Of a DNA stretch of 64,000 nucleotides, positions 1-12,387 are shown piece after piece; position 1 is the stretch's first letter; each line of letters begins with the position of its first letter. The stretch lies in assembly GCF_034702125.1 (NCBI RefSeq), contig NC_085868.1, positions 43,605,616-43,669,615 of the forward strand. Direction: 5' to 3'. The notes beneath the pieces were generated by a model that made no database searches, was not told the origin of the DNA, and worked only from the letters and a program-made list of their open reading frames with translations. The stretch comes from Engraulis encrasicolus (Eukaryota > Chordata > Actinopteri > Clupeiformes > Engraulidae). The position numbers and the translations under genes are program-made.

Positions 1-397
1 AGCCAATAATCGAATACGCCCCCCACGTGGGGACGAAAGGGGGAGGACGAGCCATTGGTCTGTGCTATGTTGTTGTTGAGTAACTGCCAGCGATTGGGTG
101 AGAGGTGTCCAATAATTTCAAACCATAACTGAGTGCAAACTTCCTGCTTCCTACAATCGCTTCAGAGCAAACAAATGCCAGACCATAAATACGAAATGAA
201 ATGATAGTATTATGGGATGGTCAGGACCAGGCTAGTTCATCTGCACTAAACTTTGCTCTGCCATTTCAGTTAATGTTGGATAAAGAAATGCTGAAGTTCC
301 AGCCTGTTGGGGGTTGAGTAGGCCTAGATTATACATGTATTGCCTTTTCTGGCTATTTTCTTTTATGGAGACTATAGTCACCATTTTAGGATGGGGG

Positions 398-768
398 TGT
401 TATGTGGGTCTCTTCACCAGTGTTTCTTTTGGCTCCCTCTAATGTTTGTCTGTTGTAAATAGCAGGCAGACTTGATTGGTGGTCGTCCCCATCAACCGGA
501 TGGGCAACACCTGATTTGCTGATTGGGTACACCTGCGGCAGCCCTTCAAAAGGACTGCCTCGAGCCGGCTGGAGAGAGACTTCATTTTCCTGACCGTTTT
601 TGTCTGACGCTCTTGCCGTCCTGTTGCTGAGGCATTGAAGCCTTTTTGTCTTTTCTTTTGGATTTTGAGCTTTGATGCTCCGTCGCATTCTTTGTATAAC
701 CCCTAGACTTTCGTAATTAAAACCCTTTTTGAGCTTTCGTTTTGTGTCTGTCCCCTTGCTCTGTAACA
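398..768 (+). mobile_element. Possible solo LTR (TGTTA...TAACA)
   Basis: A 371-bp block begins TGTTATGTGGG and ends GCTCTGTAACA, so it has the TG...CA ends and short inverted termini of an LTR. An AATTAAA polyadenylation-like signal lies near 714-720, about 50 bp before the end, as in an R/U5 region. No matching 5-bp target duplication is visible (GGGGG on the left, CCATT on the right). A 7-bp repeat CACCATT at 379-385 and 767-773 gives an alternative boundary, 386-766. No internal retroelement sequence is attached, so a solo LTR is inferred. The long reverse-strand reading frame over it is unlikely to be a gene. Confidence 0.4.
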
Positions 769-1954
769 CCATTCAGACAATGCATCACACACGGTACTGC
801 CTAACGACTATTGGGTAGCATTTAGAATAGTCAAATTATGGTGACTGTAATGGTATATTGGTATATGTTATGGCAGGTCTTGGAGCTACCGTGGCTTTAA
901 TCTCCACACCCTCTCCATCTGAAAGACACCTGTTTGGACGCTAGTGCACTTAGCCAAAGTCCCTTCTCATAAGTCATTTCACTCAGCGGCCATCTTGGCT
1001 ACGCCTCAGGGTTGCAATGTCAGATTAGTAAGACCATAGGCGTCTTAAACTGAATGATTAAACAGAAATGGAACAACTGAGCGACGCACAACCCATATGG
1101 TTGGAATCGTTATGGAAACAAGTTTATAATGCCTATCACTGATTGGCCGTATATATGACAACCCTGCAAATCATTGTTTTCTTACTAATGTGTTGAACTG
1201 CATTTGCACAGAATTTCACAACATGCGTTCTGCTTCGCTGTCAGTGGGCGCAGACTCTGTGCGAGTAGCTACCCGATGTGAGTCGCACATGTCATCTGCA
1301 ACCGACTGGCGGAAGCAGATTCCGAGGGCAAACCGATTGGGTTTGAGTAGTCGTAAAACCTTCACGTCGAGGTGGAGAGATGATTGAATAAATAAAAGAC
1401 AGCGCAGCTGAGCAAGCAATTGGCAAATGTGAGGGGTGTACTCACTTCTGTGACATACTGTGTGTGCGGTCATTTGTCTGTTTTACATTTGCCCTAAAAG
1501 ACATTTAACCAAACTGTCAAACATGTGATGATCTTTCACTGGATACATACTGAGTGAGTACATTTCTCAGCTTTGAAGTTTCTGTTGGTGTGACTTGATC
1601 GACTACATGACCGTGAGTTAAACAATACCAGTTAAACCACAAATAGCTGTGTAATTACACACTTACAAAGGCTAATGGAGAGAAAGGGGAAGCCAATTAA
1701 TCAAAAGAGAATGAACTTCATAGAGGGCAATATTGTGTGGCTGGCCTGCATGAGACTTCAAGTGTGTCATGCTGCATTTTCCTGAAGAATACAAACACAT
1801 GGAAGAACAATGAAGAATTGATTTTAAAAGTACTTGAAGTTGAAAGAAATGTACAGTATTTGTATAGTTTAGAATAGAAATTTGATAGTAATTTTTTGAT
1901 TCAACCACTAGAGAGTAGACCCAAATCAAAGAGCTCTATAGTGTTGATATAACG
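769..1954. other. No gene seen
   Basis: Mixed-composition sequence with only short chance reading frames (up to 85 codons). No repeat structure, splice-framed exon or RNA gene was recognised. Confidence 0.5.
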
Positions 1955-2142
1955 CTGCCAAATTTACTGTAACTCGGCATCCAAAAAAGCAAGAGCTGAT
2001 GTGTAACTGCTGATTTACAAGGACGAGTTTCCATCTCAAAGAGCCGAAAACATCTAGGCATTGAGTTAACACTGCTAAATGTACTTTGTATGTGAACTAC
2101 CACACATCCAAAAAAGCAAGTAGAGCTGAGGTGTAACTGCTG
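1955..2142 (+). repeat. Imperfect duplication of a 60-70 bp segment
   Basis: The segment at 1955-2012 (TGCCAAATTTACTGTAA, then CATCCAAAAAAGCAAG, then GTGTAACTGCTG) recurs in the same order and orientation at about 2072-2142, with a few small insertions. The two copies are separated by about 60 bp. Origin unknown; it may be a decayed repeat. Confidence 0.6.
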
Positions 2143-2403
2143 CGTCATGCTGATGAATGATTTAAAGGGTGGCCTAGTCACGGACAGAAACCTTCGCCCT
2201 GAGCACGGAATCACTGCTCTTTTCCTTTTCCTAGTAATACATCTGTGCATGAAACAAACTCCTGAATTAAACAAGGGAGGAAGAGAGTGAGCAGAGGAAA
2301 TTAGTGGCCATTTGCCCAAGGGGTAAACAACCAAGAAAGGACTCCTGTGCACAGCACACGCAGAGAGAAAGAGAGAATGAGTGTGTGTGTGAGTGTGTGT
2401 GTG

Positions 2404-3531
2404 TGTCAGCCTGCTGGGAGGTGTGGGGATTTTGTTTATTTGTTTGCTGTGTTTATTTACTATTTGGGTTTGCTGTGGTTTTATATACATACTGGTTTCT
2501 GTGATTATGGTTTGCTGTGCCTACTGTTTGCTGTGCTGTGGATACAATCAGTTTGCTGTGATTACCCTTTGTGTTTTTACTAACTGCCACCCACATACTG
2601 ACTCTTCATTGGCGGCGCACTAATGACTCTATTGCTTTGAATATGATCACCTGCACGGACAATTAAGACTCTACCTATCCGTTGCCTGGACGTTGAAGGG
2701 GTTGGGTATAAAAAGGGATGTTTTCAGACTTACGAGAGATTCAGCGGGGATCGGACGCACGCAGCAGCAGACGAGCCGACACCGGACCCTGGACATTGGA
2801 GAGCAGGAACAACGCCGGACGAACCCGTGGACCGAACCGGACGAACCCGTTGCCTGGACCAGAATTATACAACGCCTGCTTTGCCCTCCTGAAGGGACGT
2901 AAGAGTATCCTGTGTGTGCGTGCTCTATTGATCTCCTGTTTGCATTGGTGCCTGTGCTGATCCCTGCTTTCTGCCGAGGTGCGACGCGGCTGACTCCCAG
3001 ACGACCCGAGACCAGACCAGACCAGAACCGCGAGGACCGACCTGCATTGTCTGATACAACGCGCGCTAACAACAACTTAAAGGGAAGTACGACTCCTCCT
3101 TCCCTGTTGTTGTTTTCCTGCCCATGTTGACACTGTACCTGGCGCTGCGCTGATACTTACCTTTGCTGTTGAAGGTTGGGCCGCTTCCTGGACGAGACGC
3201 TGACGTCATCGGGGATTCCCTGCACTGCCGATCGTCGAAGCCGTGACGTCACGACCAGGGCTTCCCCACGCACCTCGATAAGGCCACGACTTGCGCTCCT
3301 ATACGGAGCCTACGGAGGCGCACCCGCGCCATAACCGAACTGCCTTTGTTTCATTTATTTTATTTTGTTTTCATTTCTTATTAGCTTAGGCTATTTTAAA
3401 GGACAATTCACTCTTAATATTTGTTTAATAAAATTTGATATATATTTTTAATACGGTTTCTGTGATTCCTCTGTGTCCTGGGCATTTACCTGAATTCAAG
3501 AGGTTTTTACCAAAAAGGTTTTTGGCTGACA
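2404..3531 (+). mobile_element. LTR copy 1 (forward), divergent
   Basis: 1128-bp LTR beginning TGTCAGCC and ending GGCTGACA, a perfect 8-bp terminal inversion. It contains a TATA box (2705-2712) and an AATAAA signal (3427-3432). Its 5' 200 bp, with repeated TTTGCTGTG words, and its 3' 150 bp match LTR copies 2 and 3 only when those are read on the minus strand, which fixes its orientation. It is clearly more diverged from copies 2 and 3 than they are from each other. Confidence 0.75.
2705..2712 (+). promoter_or_regulatory. TATA box of LTR copy 1
   Basis: TATAAAAA about 300 bp into the LTR, followed by CG-rich sequence that would be R/U5. The same position holds TATAAAG in LTR copies 2 and 3 (minus strand, near 4508-4514 and 6258-6265). 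Function is inferred from position and motif only. Confidence 0.5.
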
Positions 3532-3544
3532 TTTAACTGGCATT

Positions 3545-3557
3545 CCCCCCCCGCTTT
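3545..3557 (-). other. Polypurine tract next to inverted LTR
   Basis: On the minus strand the sequence reads AAAGCGGGGGGGG just after the C-terminal coding fragment, preceded by a small hairpin (ATAGTCG/CGACTAT). It is followed by about 13 nt and then TGTCAGCC, as expected for the junction with a 3' LTR. The LTR that follows is copy 1, which runs in the wrong direction. Confidence 0.65.
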
Positions 3558-3577
3558 GAATATAGTCGACCCGACTA

Positions 3578-3955
3578 TCATGGACGGTATCTTACAGGTT
3601 TGTTACCTTGGGTAGAACGTGAAGTACGCCGAAGGGGCAACTGGTCCCTGTTACCTCGAGGAGCAGGTGGGACTGGGGGGGTAGGTGACCCAGGCGCACT
3701 GCTCGCTGGCGAACCTTGCTCAGGGACATCCGTCTGGGTGGAAGGTGGTCCTGTGCTGGTTCCCGGGGTCTCGGTTGGTGGCGCACTCCTCCGTGCATAG
3801 AAGGTCAGGGGCCAGTAGGCCCTCCTTGGATCTGGTAGGGTGGGTCCCGCATCCTGGTCCTGGTCCATGGGGCATCAATGGGGATGTCTTTTATCCAGCT
3901 GTTCCTGGAGCTGTTGTATTATTTTCTTTAATCTCTCACAGTCTAAACAGCACCA
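3578..3955 (-). pseudogene. Retroelement C-terminal coding fragment
   Basis: Minus-strand remnant just upstream of a polypurine tract. One frame (3875 to about 3955) encodes a short, heptad-like charged segment that ends at a stop. The next frame (3578-3868, 96 codons) is rich in Pro, Ser, Thr and Arg and ends with an RRTSRSTQG-type basic tail. Such Pro-rich tails with RRS/TxR motifs are common at the C terminus of fish Ty3/gypsy Pol (after integrase) or of a downstream ORF, so the assignment to the pol end is inference. No catalytic motif is present. The fragment is cut at about 3944, where it joins the truncated LTR copy 2. It is a non-functional relic. Confidence 0.5.
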
Positions 3956-4838
3956 GGCTGCAAGAGGAAGTCTTTGTGTCCAGTGGTCCGTGTTCTCCGC
4001 AGAAACCAAAGTCAATGTCCAAGCCCAGAACACGCTGGGTATACGGTAGTCAAGTTCAGTAGGCAGAGGGGGGTCCCCGGTGACGCAGCTCGGTCCAGGT
4101 CCAGCACACCTCGGCAATAAGAGCAAGTGTTAGTCTCCGATCGGAAATCAGTTCAGCACAAAATGGAATGACAACTGCAGGTAGGCTTCTTACGTTTATC
4201 GTAGTTGGCTGGAAGCGTGGTTCGGCCCCAACCCAACTTCAAAGCCTCCTGGTCCTGTCACGATCTCCAGGCAGCACGGTTCGGGCTATAAGGCGGGGGG
4301 GTCAAGACAGCACAGACTTGAGAATGAGGAGTATACACAAAGGGTTTCTCACGTTCCTTTGAGAGAAGGCTGTGGCGTCGTCCGTCTCAGGTCCGGTTCG
4401 GTTCGGTTCGTTCGCTCGGCTTGCCACCAGCACCGCTCCTCTCCAGGCCTGCTGCTGTCTCCGGTCTGACCCCCCGCCAAATGCCCAGAGCCTCTAAAAA
4501 CACCAGTCTTTATACACCACCCCCTGATCACAACAGCGCTCCCATTGGCCAGGTAATAATTGTTCAATCAGGTGTCCCATCTCAAAGCAATCCCCAAGTC
4601 ATTATTGAGCAGCCAATGAGGTGCAAAGTAAAACCACAGCAAGTCAAACAGTGAACACAGCAATCAAAATAAAAACCATGGCAACCCAAAACCATGCAAA
4701 CATGCAATATACACACAGCAACCCAGGTAAAATCACTACGAGTAAAACATGCACTATAAAAACACTGCAAACCTAAAAACACTATATGAAAAGCACAGCA
4801 AACAAATAAAAAGATAAAATCCCCACATGTGGCTGACA
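3945..4838 (-). mobile_element. LTR copy 2 (reverse), 3' end missing
   Basis: Read on the minus strand it begins TGTCAGCC at 4838 and follows LTR copy 3 closely for about 890 bp, with few substitutions and a different number of short GTTCG/GTTCC repeats (4392-4416 versus 6121-6163). It lacks about 126 bp corresponding to the last part of copy 3 (5547-5672). It is preceded on the minus strand by a polypurine tract at 4843-4855, so it was the 3' LTR of the element whose 5' LTR is copy 3. Confidence 0.75.
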
Positions 4839-4842
4839 TTTA

Positions 4843-4855
4843 CCCCCCAGCTTTG
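4843..4855 (-). other. Polypurine tract before LTR copy 2
   Basis: On the minus strand, CAAAGCTGGGGGG followed by TAAA and the LTR start TGTCAGCC. The same ATAGTCG/CGACTAT hairpin found near the other polypurine tract lies just upstream (4859-4877). Confidence 0.7.
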
Positions 4856-4944
4856 AGCATAGTCGTCCCGACTATGAAGGACTAAAAGGATGGGTCATTA
4901 CCTTGACAAGACCGTCATGAGGACCATAAAGTGGCTAGCTACCA

Positions 4945-5526
4945 TTACCTTGAGGAGCAGGATGGGATTGGGGAATTGGGCAACCCAGGCACAATGTCCA
5001 CTGGCAGTCTTCGGTCACAGCCATCCATCCGATTGGAAGGGTCTCCAACACTGGCTCTTGGTTGCGCGTTTGTTGCAGAGGTCTGTGGCCAGAAAGTCCT
5101 CCTTTGGTCTGGTGGGCCACACCACTTACAACCGAACATTACCTGTGCACCCAGGGCCCGTACTTGCACTGCCAGTTCCATGTTCCGTTCATGGCACAGC
5201 TCATCAGTCCATTCGGCCATCTCTTCCTGGAACCAACCAGCCGTTTCCTCCTTCCCGTGTTACAATGTCTTGGCTCCAACAGTGTGACTGCATACAGAGT
5301 ATCTCGCTCTACAGCACTGAACACAGAGTCCGCTTGTTCTCCAGGGAGCAGTTGTGCATGCAGTATAGTCCGTACCTGGGTGCGCCATTCCCCAAATCGC
5401 TACCGCTCTCCATTGAACTTCAAAGTCATGGAACACTAAAACCAAGCCATAAAACACAGGTGAAGCTGGAGCATTCAATTCATCTACAGATCTCAATCTA
5501 AACCTGTCTTCTGCGTCACTGGGCAT
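4945..5526 (-). pseudogene. Gag-like N-terminal remnant, deleted and frameshifted
   Basis: On the minus strand an ATG at 5526 follows the LTR and primer-binding-like site directly, the usual place for gag. The first 88-codon frame (5260-5526) is continued by a second frame (4945-5220), so at least one frameshift is present. After about 580 bp the sequence jumps to the polypurine tract, so the rest of gag and all of pol are missing. No CCHC zinc knuckle, protease or RT motif remains. Assignment to gag rests on position, not on a recognised domain. The element is non-autonomous. Confidence 0.5.
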
Positions 5527-5542
5527 CCTGCCGACTACGCCA
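5525..5542 (-). other. Primer-binding-like site
   Basis: On the minus strand, TGGCGTAGTCGGCAGGAT lies 4 nt after the LTR end (CTGACA). A TGG-initial sequence in this position is typical of a tRNA-primed site. The tRNA could not be assigned by eye. The gag ATG overlaps its last bases. Confidence 0.55.
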
Positions 5543-5546
5543 TAAA

Positions 5547-6606
5547 TGTCAGGGGTTATCCCTTGTTAAAAACCATTAAAAAGGTAAGGTTCGGAATGCC
5601 CAGTTCACAGAAGACAGACAAAGGATTAAAAATATATATTTTATGTTTCTATAAAAACTAAATTGTCCTTTAAAAACAGCGCCAGGCTACAAGAGGAAGT
5701 CTGTGTCCAGTGGTCCGTGTTCTCCGCAGCAACCAAAGTCAATGTCCAAGCCCAGAACACGCTGGGTATACGGTAGTCAAGTTCAGTAGGCAGAGGGGGG
5801 TCCCCGGTGACGCAGCTCGGTCCAGGTCCAGCACACCTCGGCAATAAGAGCAAGTGTTAGTCTCTGATCGGAAATCAGTTCAGCACAAAATGGAATGACA
5901 ACTGCAGGTAGGCTTCTTACGTTTATCGTAGTTGGCTGGAAGCGTGGTTCGGCCCCAACCCAACTTCAAAGCCTCCTGGTCCTGTCACGATCTCCAGGCA
6001 GCACGGTTCGGGCTATAAGGCGGGGGGGTCAAGACAGCACAGACTTGGTAAGAATGAGGAGTATACACAAAGGGTTTCTCACGTTCCTTTGAGAGAGGGC
6101 TGTGGCGTCGTCCGTCTCAGGTCCGGTTCAGTTCCGTTCCGTTCCGTTCCGTTCCGTTCGTTCGTTCGGCTTGCCACCAGCACCGCTCCTCTCCAGGCCT
6201 GCTGCTGTCTCCGGTCTGACCCCCCGCCAAATGCCAGGAGCATCTAAAAACATTCCTCTTTATACACCACCCCCTGATCACAACAGCGCTCCCATTGGCC
6301 AGGTAATAATTGTTCAATCAGGTGTCCCATCTCAAAGCAATCCCCAAGTCATTATTGAGCAGCCAATGAGGTGCAAAGTAAAACCACAGCAAGTCAAACA
6401 GTGAACACAGCAATCAAAATAAAAACCATGGCAACACCAAACCATGCAAACATGCAATATAAAAACAGCAACCCAGGTAAAATAACTATGAGTAAAACAT
6501 GCACTATAAAAACACTGCAAACCTCAAAACACACTATATTAAAAGCACGGCAAACGCAAACCACAGCAAACAATTAAAAAGATAAAATCCCCACATATGG
6601 CTGACA
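5547..6606 (-). mobile_element. LTR copy 3 (reverse), 5' LTR
   Basis: 1060-bp LTR reading TGTCAGCC (from 6606) to CCCCTGACA (at 5547) on the minus strand. TATAAAG near 6258-6265; the AT-rich R/U5 end is around 5620-5670. It is followed on the minus strand by the primer-binding-like site, so it is the 5' LTR. On the plus strand its outer edge touches (TG)n at 6607. Confidence 0.8.
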
Positions 6607-7666
<1,060 letters not shown>

Positions 7667-7742
7667 GCTGGCTCTTTGATGTAGTGGTCAGAGCCCCAGT
7701 ATGGTAGCCCAGAATGTCAGGGTTCGAGTCCCAGTGGTGCAA
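7667..7742 (+). repeat. tRNA-like segment, probable SINE head
   Basis: Contains an A-box-like TAGTGGTCAGAGC (7682-7694) and a B box GGTTCGAGTCCC (7721-7732) at tRNA-like spacing. No clean cloverleaf or anticodon loop can be assigned and no poly-T terminator follows at once. A degraded tRNA-derived SINE head is more likely than a functional tRNA gene. Confidence 0.5.
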
Positions 7743-7894
7743 CTCTTCACTACAGTAACAGAGCAAATATCCAGATAGTTGAGAAAGTAGCAGCTCCACA
7801 TTTACAGATGTGAAATGAGCATATTAACATTCAGACTCACAGAGAGAAGGTAGACACTACAGCCCAGTAGTACACACTTTCATAGTCCTATGGT

Positions 7895-8163
7895 AGTAAA
7901 GAAAGCGAAAGCTGAAAAGCGAAGGCCCACCTGGGAAACTCCAACTCCCATTGTCATTGTGACACAGCACTCCACAGTACACAAGTGTTCACTGCACACT
8001 GCAGACAACAAAATTGCATTTTATGCCTCAACCGTGCAAGGGGGCAGCCCCCAATGGCGCCCCAAGAGAGCAGTGCAGCGGGATGGTACCATGCTCAGGG
8101 TATATCTCAGTCATGGAGAAGGATGGGGGAGAGCACTGGTTAATTACTCCCCCCACCAACCAC
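7895..8163 (-). mobile_element. tRNA-derived SINE copy A (5' truncated)
   Basis: Reverse complement of the SINE at 8547-8878. Shared landmarks are the 3' part with GGAGTTGGAGTTTCCCAG, CTGTGTCACAATG and GCAATTTTGTTGT, and the central block with ATGGTACCAT and GGGGGCTGCC. The tRNA-related head is missing. The two copies face each other around the MITE at 8255-8490. Confidence 0.8.
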
Positions 8164-8254
8164 TAACATTCAAGGGAACAAGACTACCTAGGACGAAATA
8201 ACCAACGGTACTGTAGGACCAGCAAGACTTCCTCACAGTTACCAATGAGCATAT

Positions 8255-8490
8255 GAAGAGTTCAGATGCAAAACCCCCTAAGTGCCTTTTCAGAAAATAA
8301 TGTTAATTCATTTTTATTTAATATAAAACTATCAAAATTGCATATTTATTCATTTTATTTATGTAATATAACTATTTATATGTGTTATCAAGTACATGAA
8401 TGTAAACCAAACTAACAACGGGGTACTCTAAAAATATAGAAGTGCAGGTCTTCAGAAATGGAGTTAGGGGGTTTTGCATCTGAACTCTTC
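8255..8490 (-). mobile_element. 236-bp MITE, 4-bp TSD (family G1, copy 1)
   Basis: About 27-bp terminal inverted repeats beginning GAAGAGTTCAGATGCAAAAC, flanked by a perfect 4-bp duplication ATAT (8251-8254 and 8491-8494). The interior is AT-rich and non-coding. A second copy of exactly the same length lies in the opposite orientation at 41553-41788. No superfamily was assigned; 4-bp duplications occur in several DNA transposon groups (for example Sola or Chapaev). Strand is set arbitrarily relative to that copy. Confidence 0.9.
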
Positions 8491-8546
8491 ATATTCACAT
8501 TCTGACCCAACCAAATTATCACTGGGAATTGCATACAGACATTCCA

Positions 8547-8878
8547 GGGCAGTCATGGGTAAGCAGTTTCAGCGTCAGACTTGTAGCCCAAAGGTTGCCA
8601 GTTCGACCTGCCAGGTTGGTGTGGGGAGTAATTTACCAGTGCTCTCCCCCATCCTCCTCCATGACTGAGGTACCCTGAACATGGTACCATCCTGCCGCAC
8701 TGCTCCCTTGGGGCGCCATTGGGGGCTGCCCCTTTGCATGGGAGAGGAATAAATGCAATTTTGTTGTGTGCAGTGTGCACCTGTGTGCTGTTGAGTGCTG
8801 TGTCACAATGAGAATGGGAGTTGGAGTTTCCCAGTTGGGCTTTCATTGCACAGCTTTCACTTTTCAGTACAAACTTCA
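8547..8878 (+). mobile_element. tRNA-derived SINE copy B
   Basis: Starts with a tRNA-like head (GTCATGGGTAAGCAG near 8552, B-box-like GTTCGACC near 8601), followed by the body with ATGACTGAGGTACCCTG and the tail GGAGTTGGAGTTTCCCAG. It matches copy A (7895-8163) in inverted orientation. This type of SINE occurs in many fish; I did not assign a family name. Confidence 0.8.
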
Positions 8879-9502
8879 GAAGGACTACAGTGGTATGATG
8901 ACACAATTGGTGACTTAATGGGTCACTTAAGCAATAATGTTTGGAGGTAGGGTGCGCACATCCACAAGTAGTTGTCCAGGTGCAAGACAAAAAGTAGTAG
9001 GTAGTGTGATGAAGCGGTCTGCACACTGTGTATTAACTCCAAAAATACTTTATTTCATTTAAACATATGCCATATGCCGTAAACGTCCCCTTGCCCGTTA
9101 TCACTAGAGCATAACCCACGGACTCAAGTGGCTTATTGCTTATCTAACACTGTTACACGTAATCGCTGACCAAATTTCTTTTAAGGCGCTTTAATAACAA
9201 TTCATTTGATCCGCGACAAGTTGAGGAAGTTACTCAGCGTGCGTGCGTCGTCGCGCTGCCAGACACACACTTCATTACAAAAACTAGCAAGGGGCGACAA
9301 ACATCGCAGGAATGAAATGTCTTTGCAATCACACTTATATCCCAACCACAGATGTTGCAAAGATGTGCTCTTCTTGCAGACTCCCTACCCCAACTGCAAC
9401 ATATTCTCATTACCGACGTAGATGTGCATAGAATCTTCAGTTGGAAGGTGTAGGTTTACGCTCAATTGACCACGGCTATCAGCCAATCAGAATCCACACA
9501 GT
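8879..9502. other. No gene seen
   Basis: No repeat pair, exon or RNA gene recognised. One 71-codon frame (9206-9421) has no recognisable domain. Confidence 0.5.
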
Positions 9503-9560
9503 GCACAGTATTAGATTAATGAGTTTTTCCACGCAGTGTTAGATTAATTAGTTTTTCCAC
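9503..9560 (+). repeat. Two-copy tandem repeat, about 29 bp
   Basis: TTAGATTAATGAGTTTTTCC (in 9503-9532) is followed directly by TTAGATTAATTAGTTTTTCC (in 9533-9560), with similar flanks. Confidence 0.85.
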
Positions 9561-9968
9561 CTGGTATTGGATTGCAGATACTGATCCAGATAGTCTGACA
9601 CAATTTCCACTTTGAAAATCATCCAGTTGGCAAACCAATGTTTCTGTCTTTGGTAATGCAATGATGTGAGTCAATGCACAATGGTCAGTGAGCTTGTCAA
9701 TATTTTCTGCCATAAATGTTACGAATAACAGATTGTGCTGCCTTCTGTGTCATGCCCATAACCTTTACCATTGTTGGAGATCTATTGGCATAAATTATAG
9801 GCCTATGTGGGCAAAGGTGTCCCGTACATCCTCACCAAATGATGGATACAGTATGTTGCCCTACATGCACATTAAACACACTAATTAGTTCATGTTGGTG
9901 GATGACTAGTGTTCATTAAGATCGGCTGGTAGACAAATTGACTTTTCATCAAAATTGACATTTAGCAA

Positions 9969-10220
9969 TAGCCTGATAAACCAGACTAAATGTGGATGTC
10001 TAATTTAGTCTGGCCTCGATGCATAATACATCCGAAGATTGTTGATGAGAACAACCTTCCCTCAAAACCCTGCCCGCTTTGATTCAAAACACATCTTTGC
10101 GTTGTAATTGGTTTGCCAGATTCATGGCATTCTGGCTTCACTGAATCATTATGCGAGGCCAGACCCACCCGTAGACAAAACATTTTGCTGTCCAGCGGGT
10201 GGCACTGGTTCACCAGGCTA
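9969..10220 (+). mobile_element. 252-bp MITE with 9-bp TSD (family T9, copy 1)
   Basis: Ends TAGCCTGATAAACCAG and CTGGTTCACCAGGCTA, flanked by a perfect 9-bp duplication ATTTAGCAA (9960-9968 and 10221-10229). A longer relative at 45180-45527 has the same ends and its own perfect 9-bp duplication. Target duplications of 9 bp fit Mutator-like or Merlin-like elements; superfamily is inference. No transposase is encoded. Confidence 0.9.
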
Positions 10221-10286
10221 ATTTAGCAAACCTTGAGCATTGTAACTGGTGTTATTGTTTTCACATTTTGTTAACTGACACGCAGG

Positions 10287-11410
<1,124 letters not shown>

Positions 11411-11569
11411 CCAACAGAGCTTTGAAGAGGGACCCCTGGCTGTGCACGCATACATACATTGTTTACAAATGGGACACCCATGTATTGGGACGATTAATTG
11501 CTGCCCTGCCCTTCTGGGACCACCTTAACCTCAAAGAATTGCATTGTAGTTTAAAAATTTGGTTTAAAA

Positions 11570-11914
11570 TAGGGCTGCACAGTATATCGAAAATGTATCG
11601 TTATCGTGATATCACGGCTTGCAATACATATATCGCAAAAAGTTTTTAATTTTCAATAACAGCAAATGTGGTGAAAGGGTAAAAAAAATATTTAACATGT
11701 TGACATTTTAAGTTTATGCTGTATATTAGCCATGTTTTTTCCTAATAAAAAAAAAACATTGCTCGGTTGTTTTATACATGATTAAGTGTAGAGAATGGCA
11801 AGTAGAGAGGGGAAAATATATGTTTATATTAAATATTGCGAGTAATATATCGATATCTCGGTATACAGTCATGTTATCGTGTATCACATGCTTTTCTAAT
11901 ATCGTGAAGCCCTA
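11570..11914. mobile_element. MITE with AGGGCTGCAC ends
   Basis: Left end TAGGGCTGCAC and right end GTGAAGCCCTA form an imperfect terminal inversion. Internal ATATCG and TATCGTGATATC words are typical of a common fish MITE. Flanks GTTTAAAA and GTTTCCTG share only 4 of 8 bases, so no target duplication is claimed. Probably hAT-derived. Confidence 0.6.
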
Positions 11915-12387
11915 GTTTCCTGGTTTCCTGGCATGCCTGGTGGTGTACAGTGTACTCCTCAGGGTAGTAGGGAAAAACAACGCGAGTGCTGCCTACAAAG
12001 GTGATCCCCTACCTGTGACACATACAGTAATCTGCGCTATTTAACCCTTTAGCACAGCACTATGGCTCTCTGTAATGCCATAGCAATGATGTTATGATGT
12101 AGTTAAGCATTTTCAGCAAGTGAATAGGGTTTCCGGCGACCCCTGCTGCAGTAAGAGGCTACGATCCAATAGTGTGTGTTGACCATGAAAGGTAAGGGGT
12201 ACCCTCTACAGTTCATTCACCATCGTGAAGTGAGCTTGCATGCTTTTCAACTAAAGGGATACAAGAATGAAGGGGTATAGTGCATAGCACCACATGCATA
12301 TAAGAGCGGCAGGGTGAGGGAGCAGGGGCAGCACCTGCATAATCGCACACTCTGGAAACCCATCAATTATGAATTGTCCTGAAGGGC
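11915..12387. other. No gene seen
   Basis: No coding or repeat structure recognised. Confidence 0.5.

Larger units (their letters stand above)
2404..6606. mobile_element. Composite LTR-retrotransposon locus inside a (TG)n tract
   Basis: Order along the plus strand: LTR copy 1 (forward, 2404-3531); reverse-strand internal 3' fragment with polypurine tract (3532-3944); LTR copy 2 (reverse, 3' end missing, 3945-4838); reverse-strand polypurine tract and gag-like remnant (4843-5526); primer-binding-like site; LTR copy 3 (reverse, 5547-6606). Both outer edges abut (TG)n, so the whole block sits in one microsatellite and a TG-type target duplication cannot be told from the repeat. The outer LTRs face in opposite directions, which a normal provirus does not do. 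The likely history is a tandem of two elements sharing an LTR, with large internal deletions and one terminal LTR inverted. Family is inferred to be Ty3/gypsy-like; full protease, RT and integrase regions are absent. Confidence 0.75.

Noticed and set aside
386..772. 128-codon reverse reading frame
   Set aside because: It coincides with the probable solo LTR, has no recognised domain, and its boundaries follow the LTR rather than gene signals.
7667..7742. Functional tRNA gene
   Set aside because: A and B boxes are present, but no consistent cloverleaf, anticodon loop or terminator could be drawn; a SINE head is more likely.
11570..11914. 8-bp target duplication for this MITE
   Set aside because: Flanks GTTTAAAA and GTTTCCTG match at only 4 of 8 positions.
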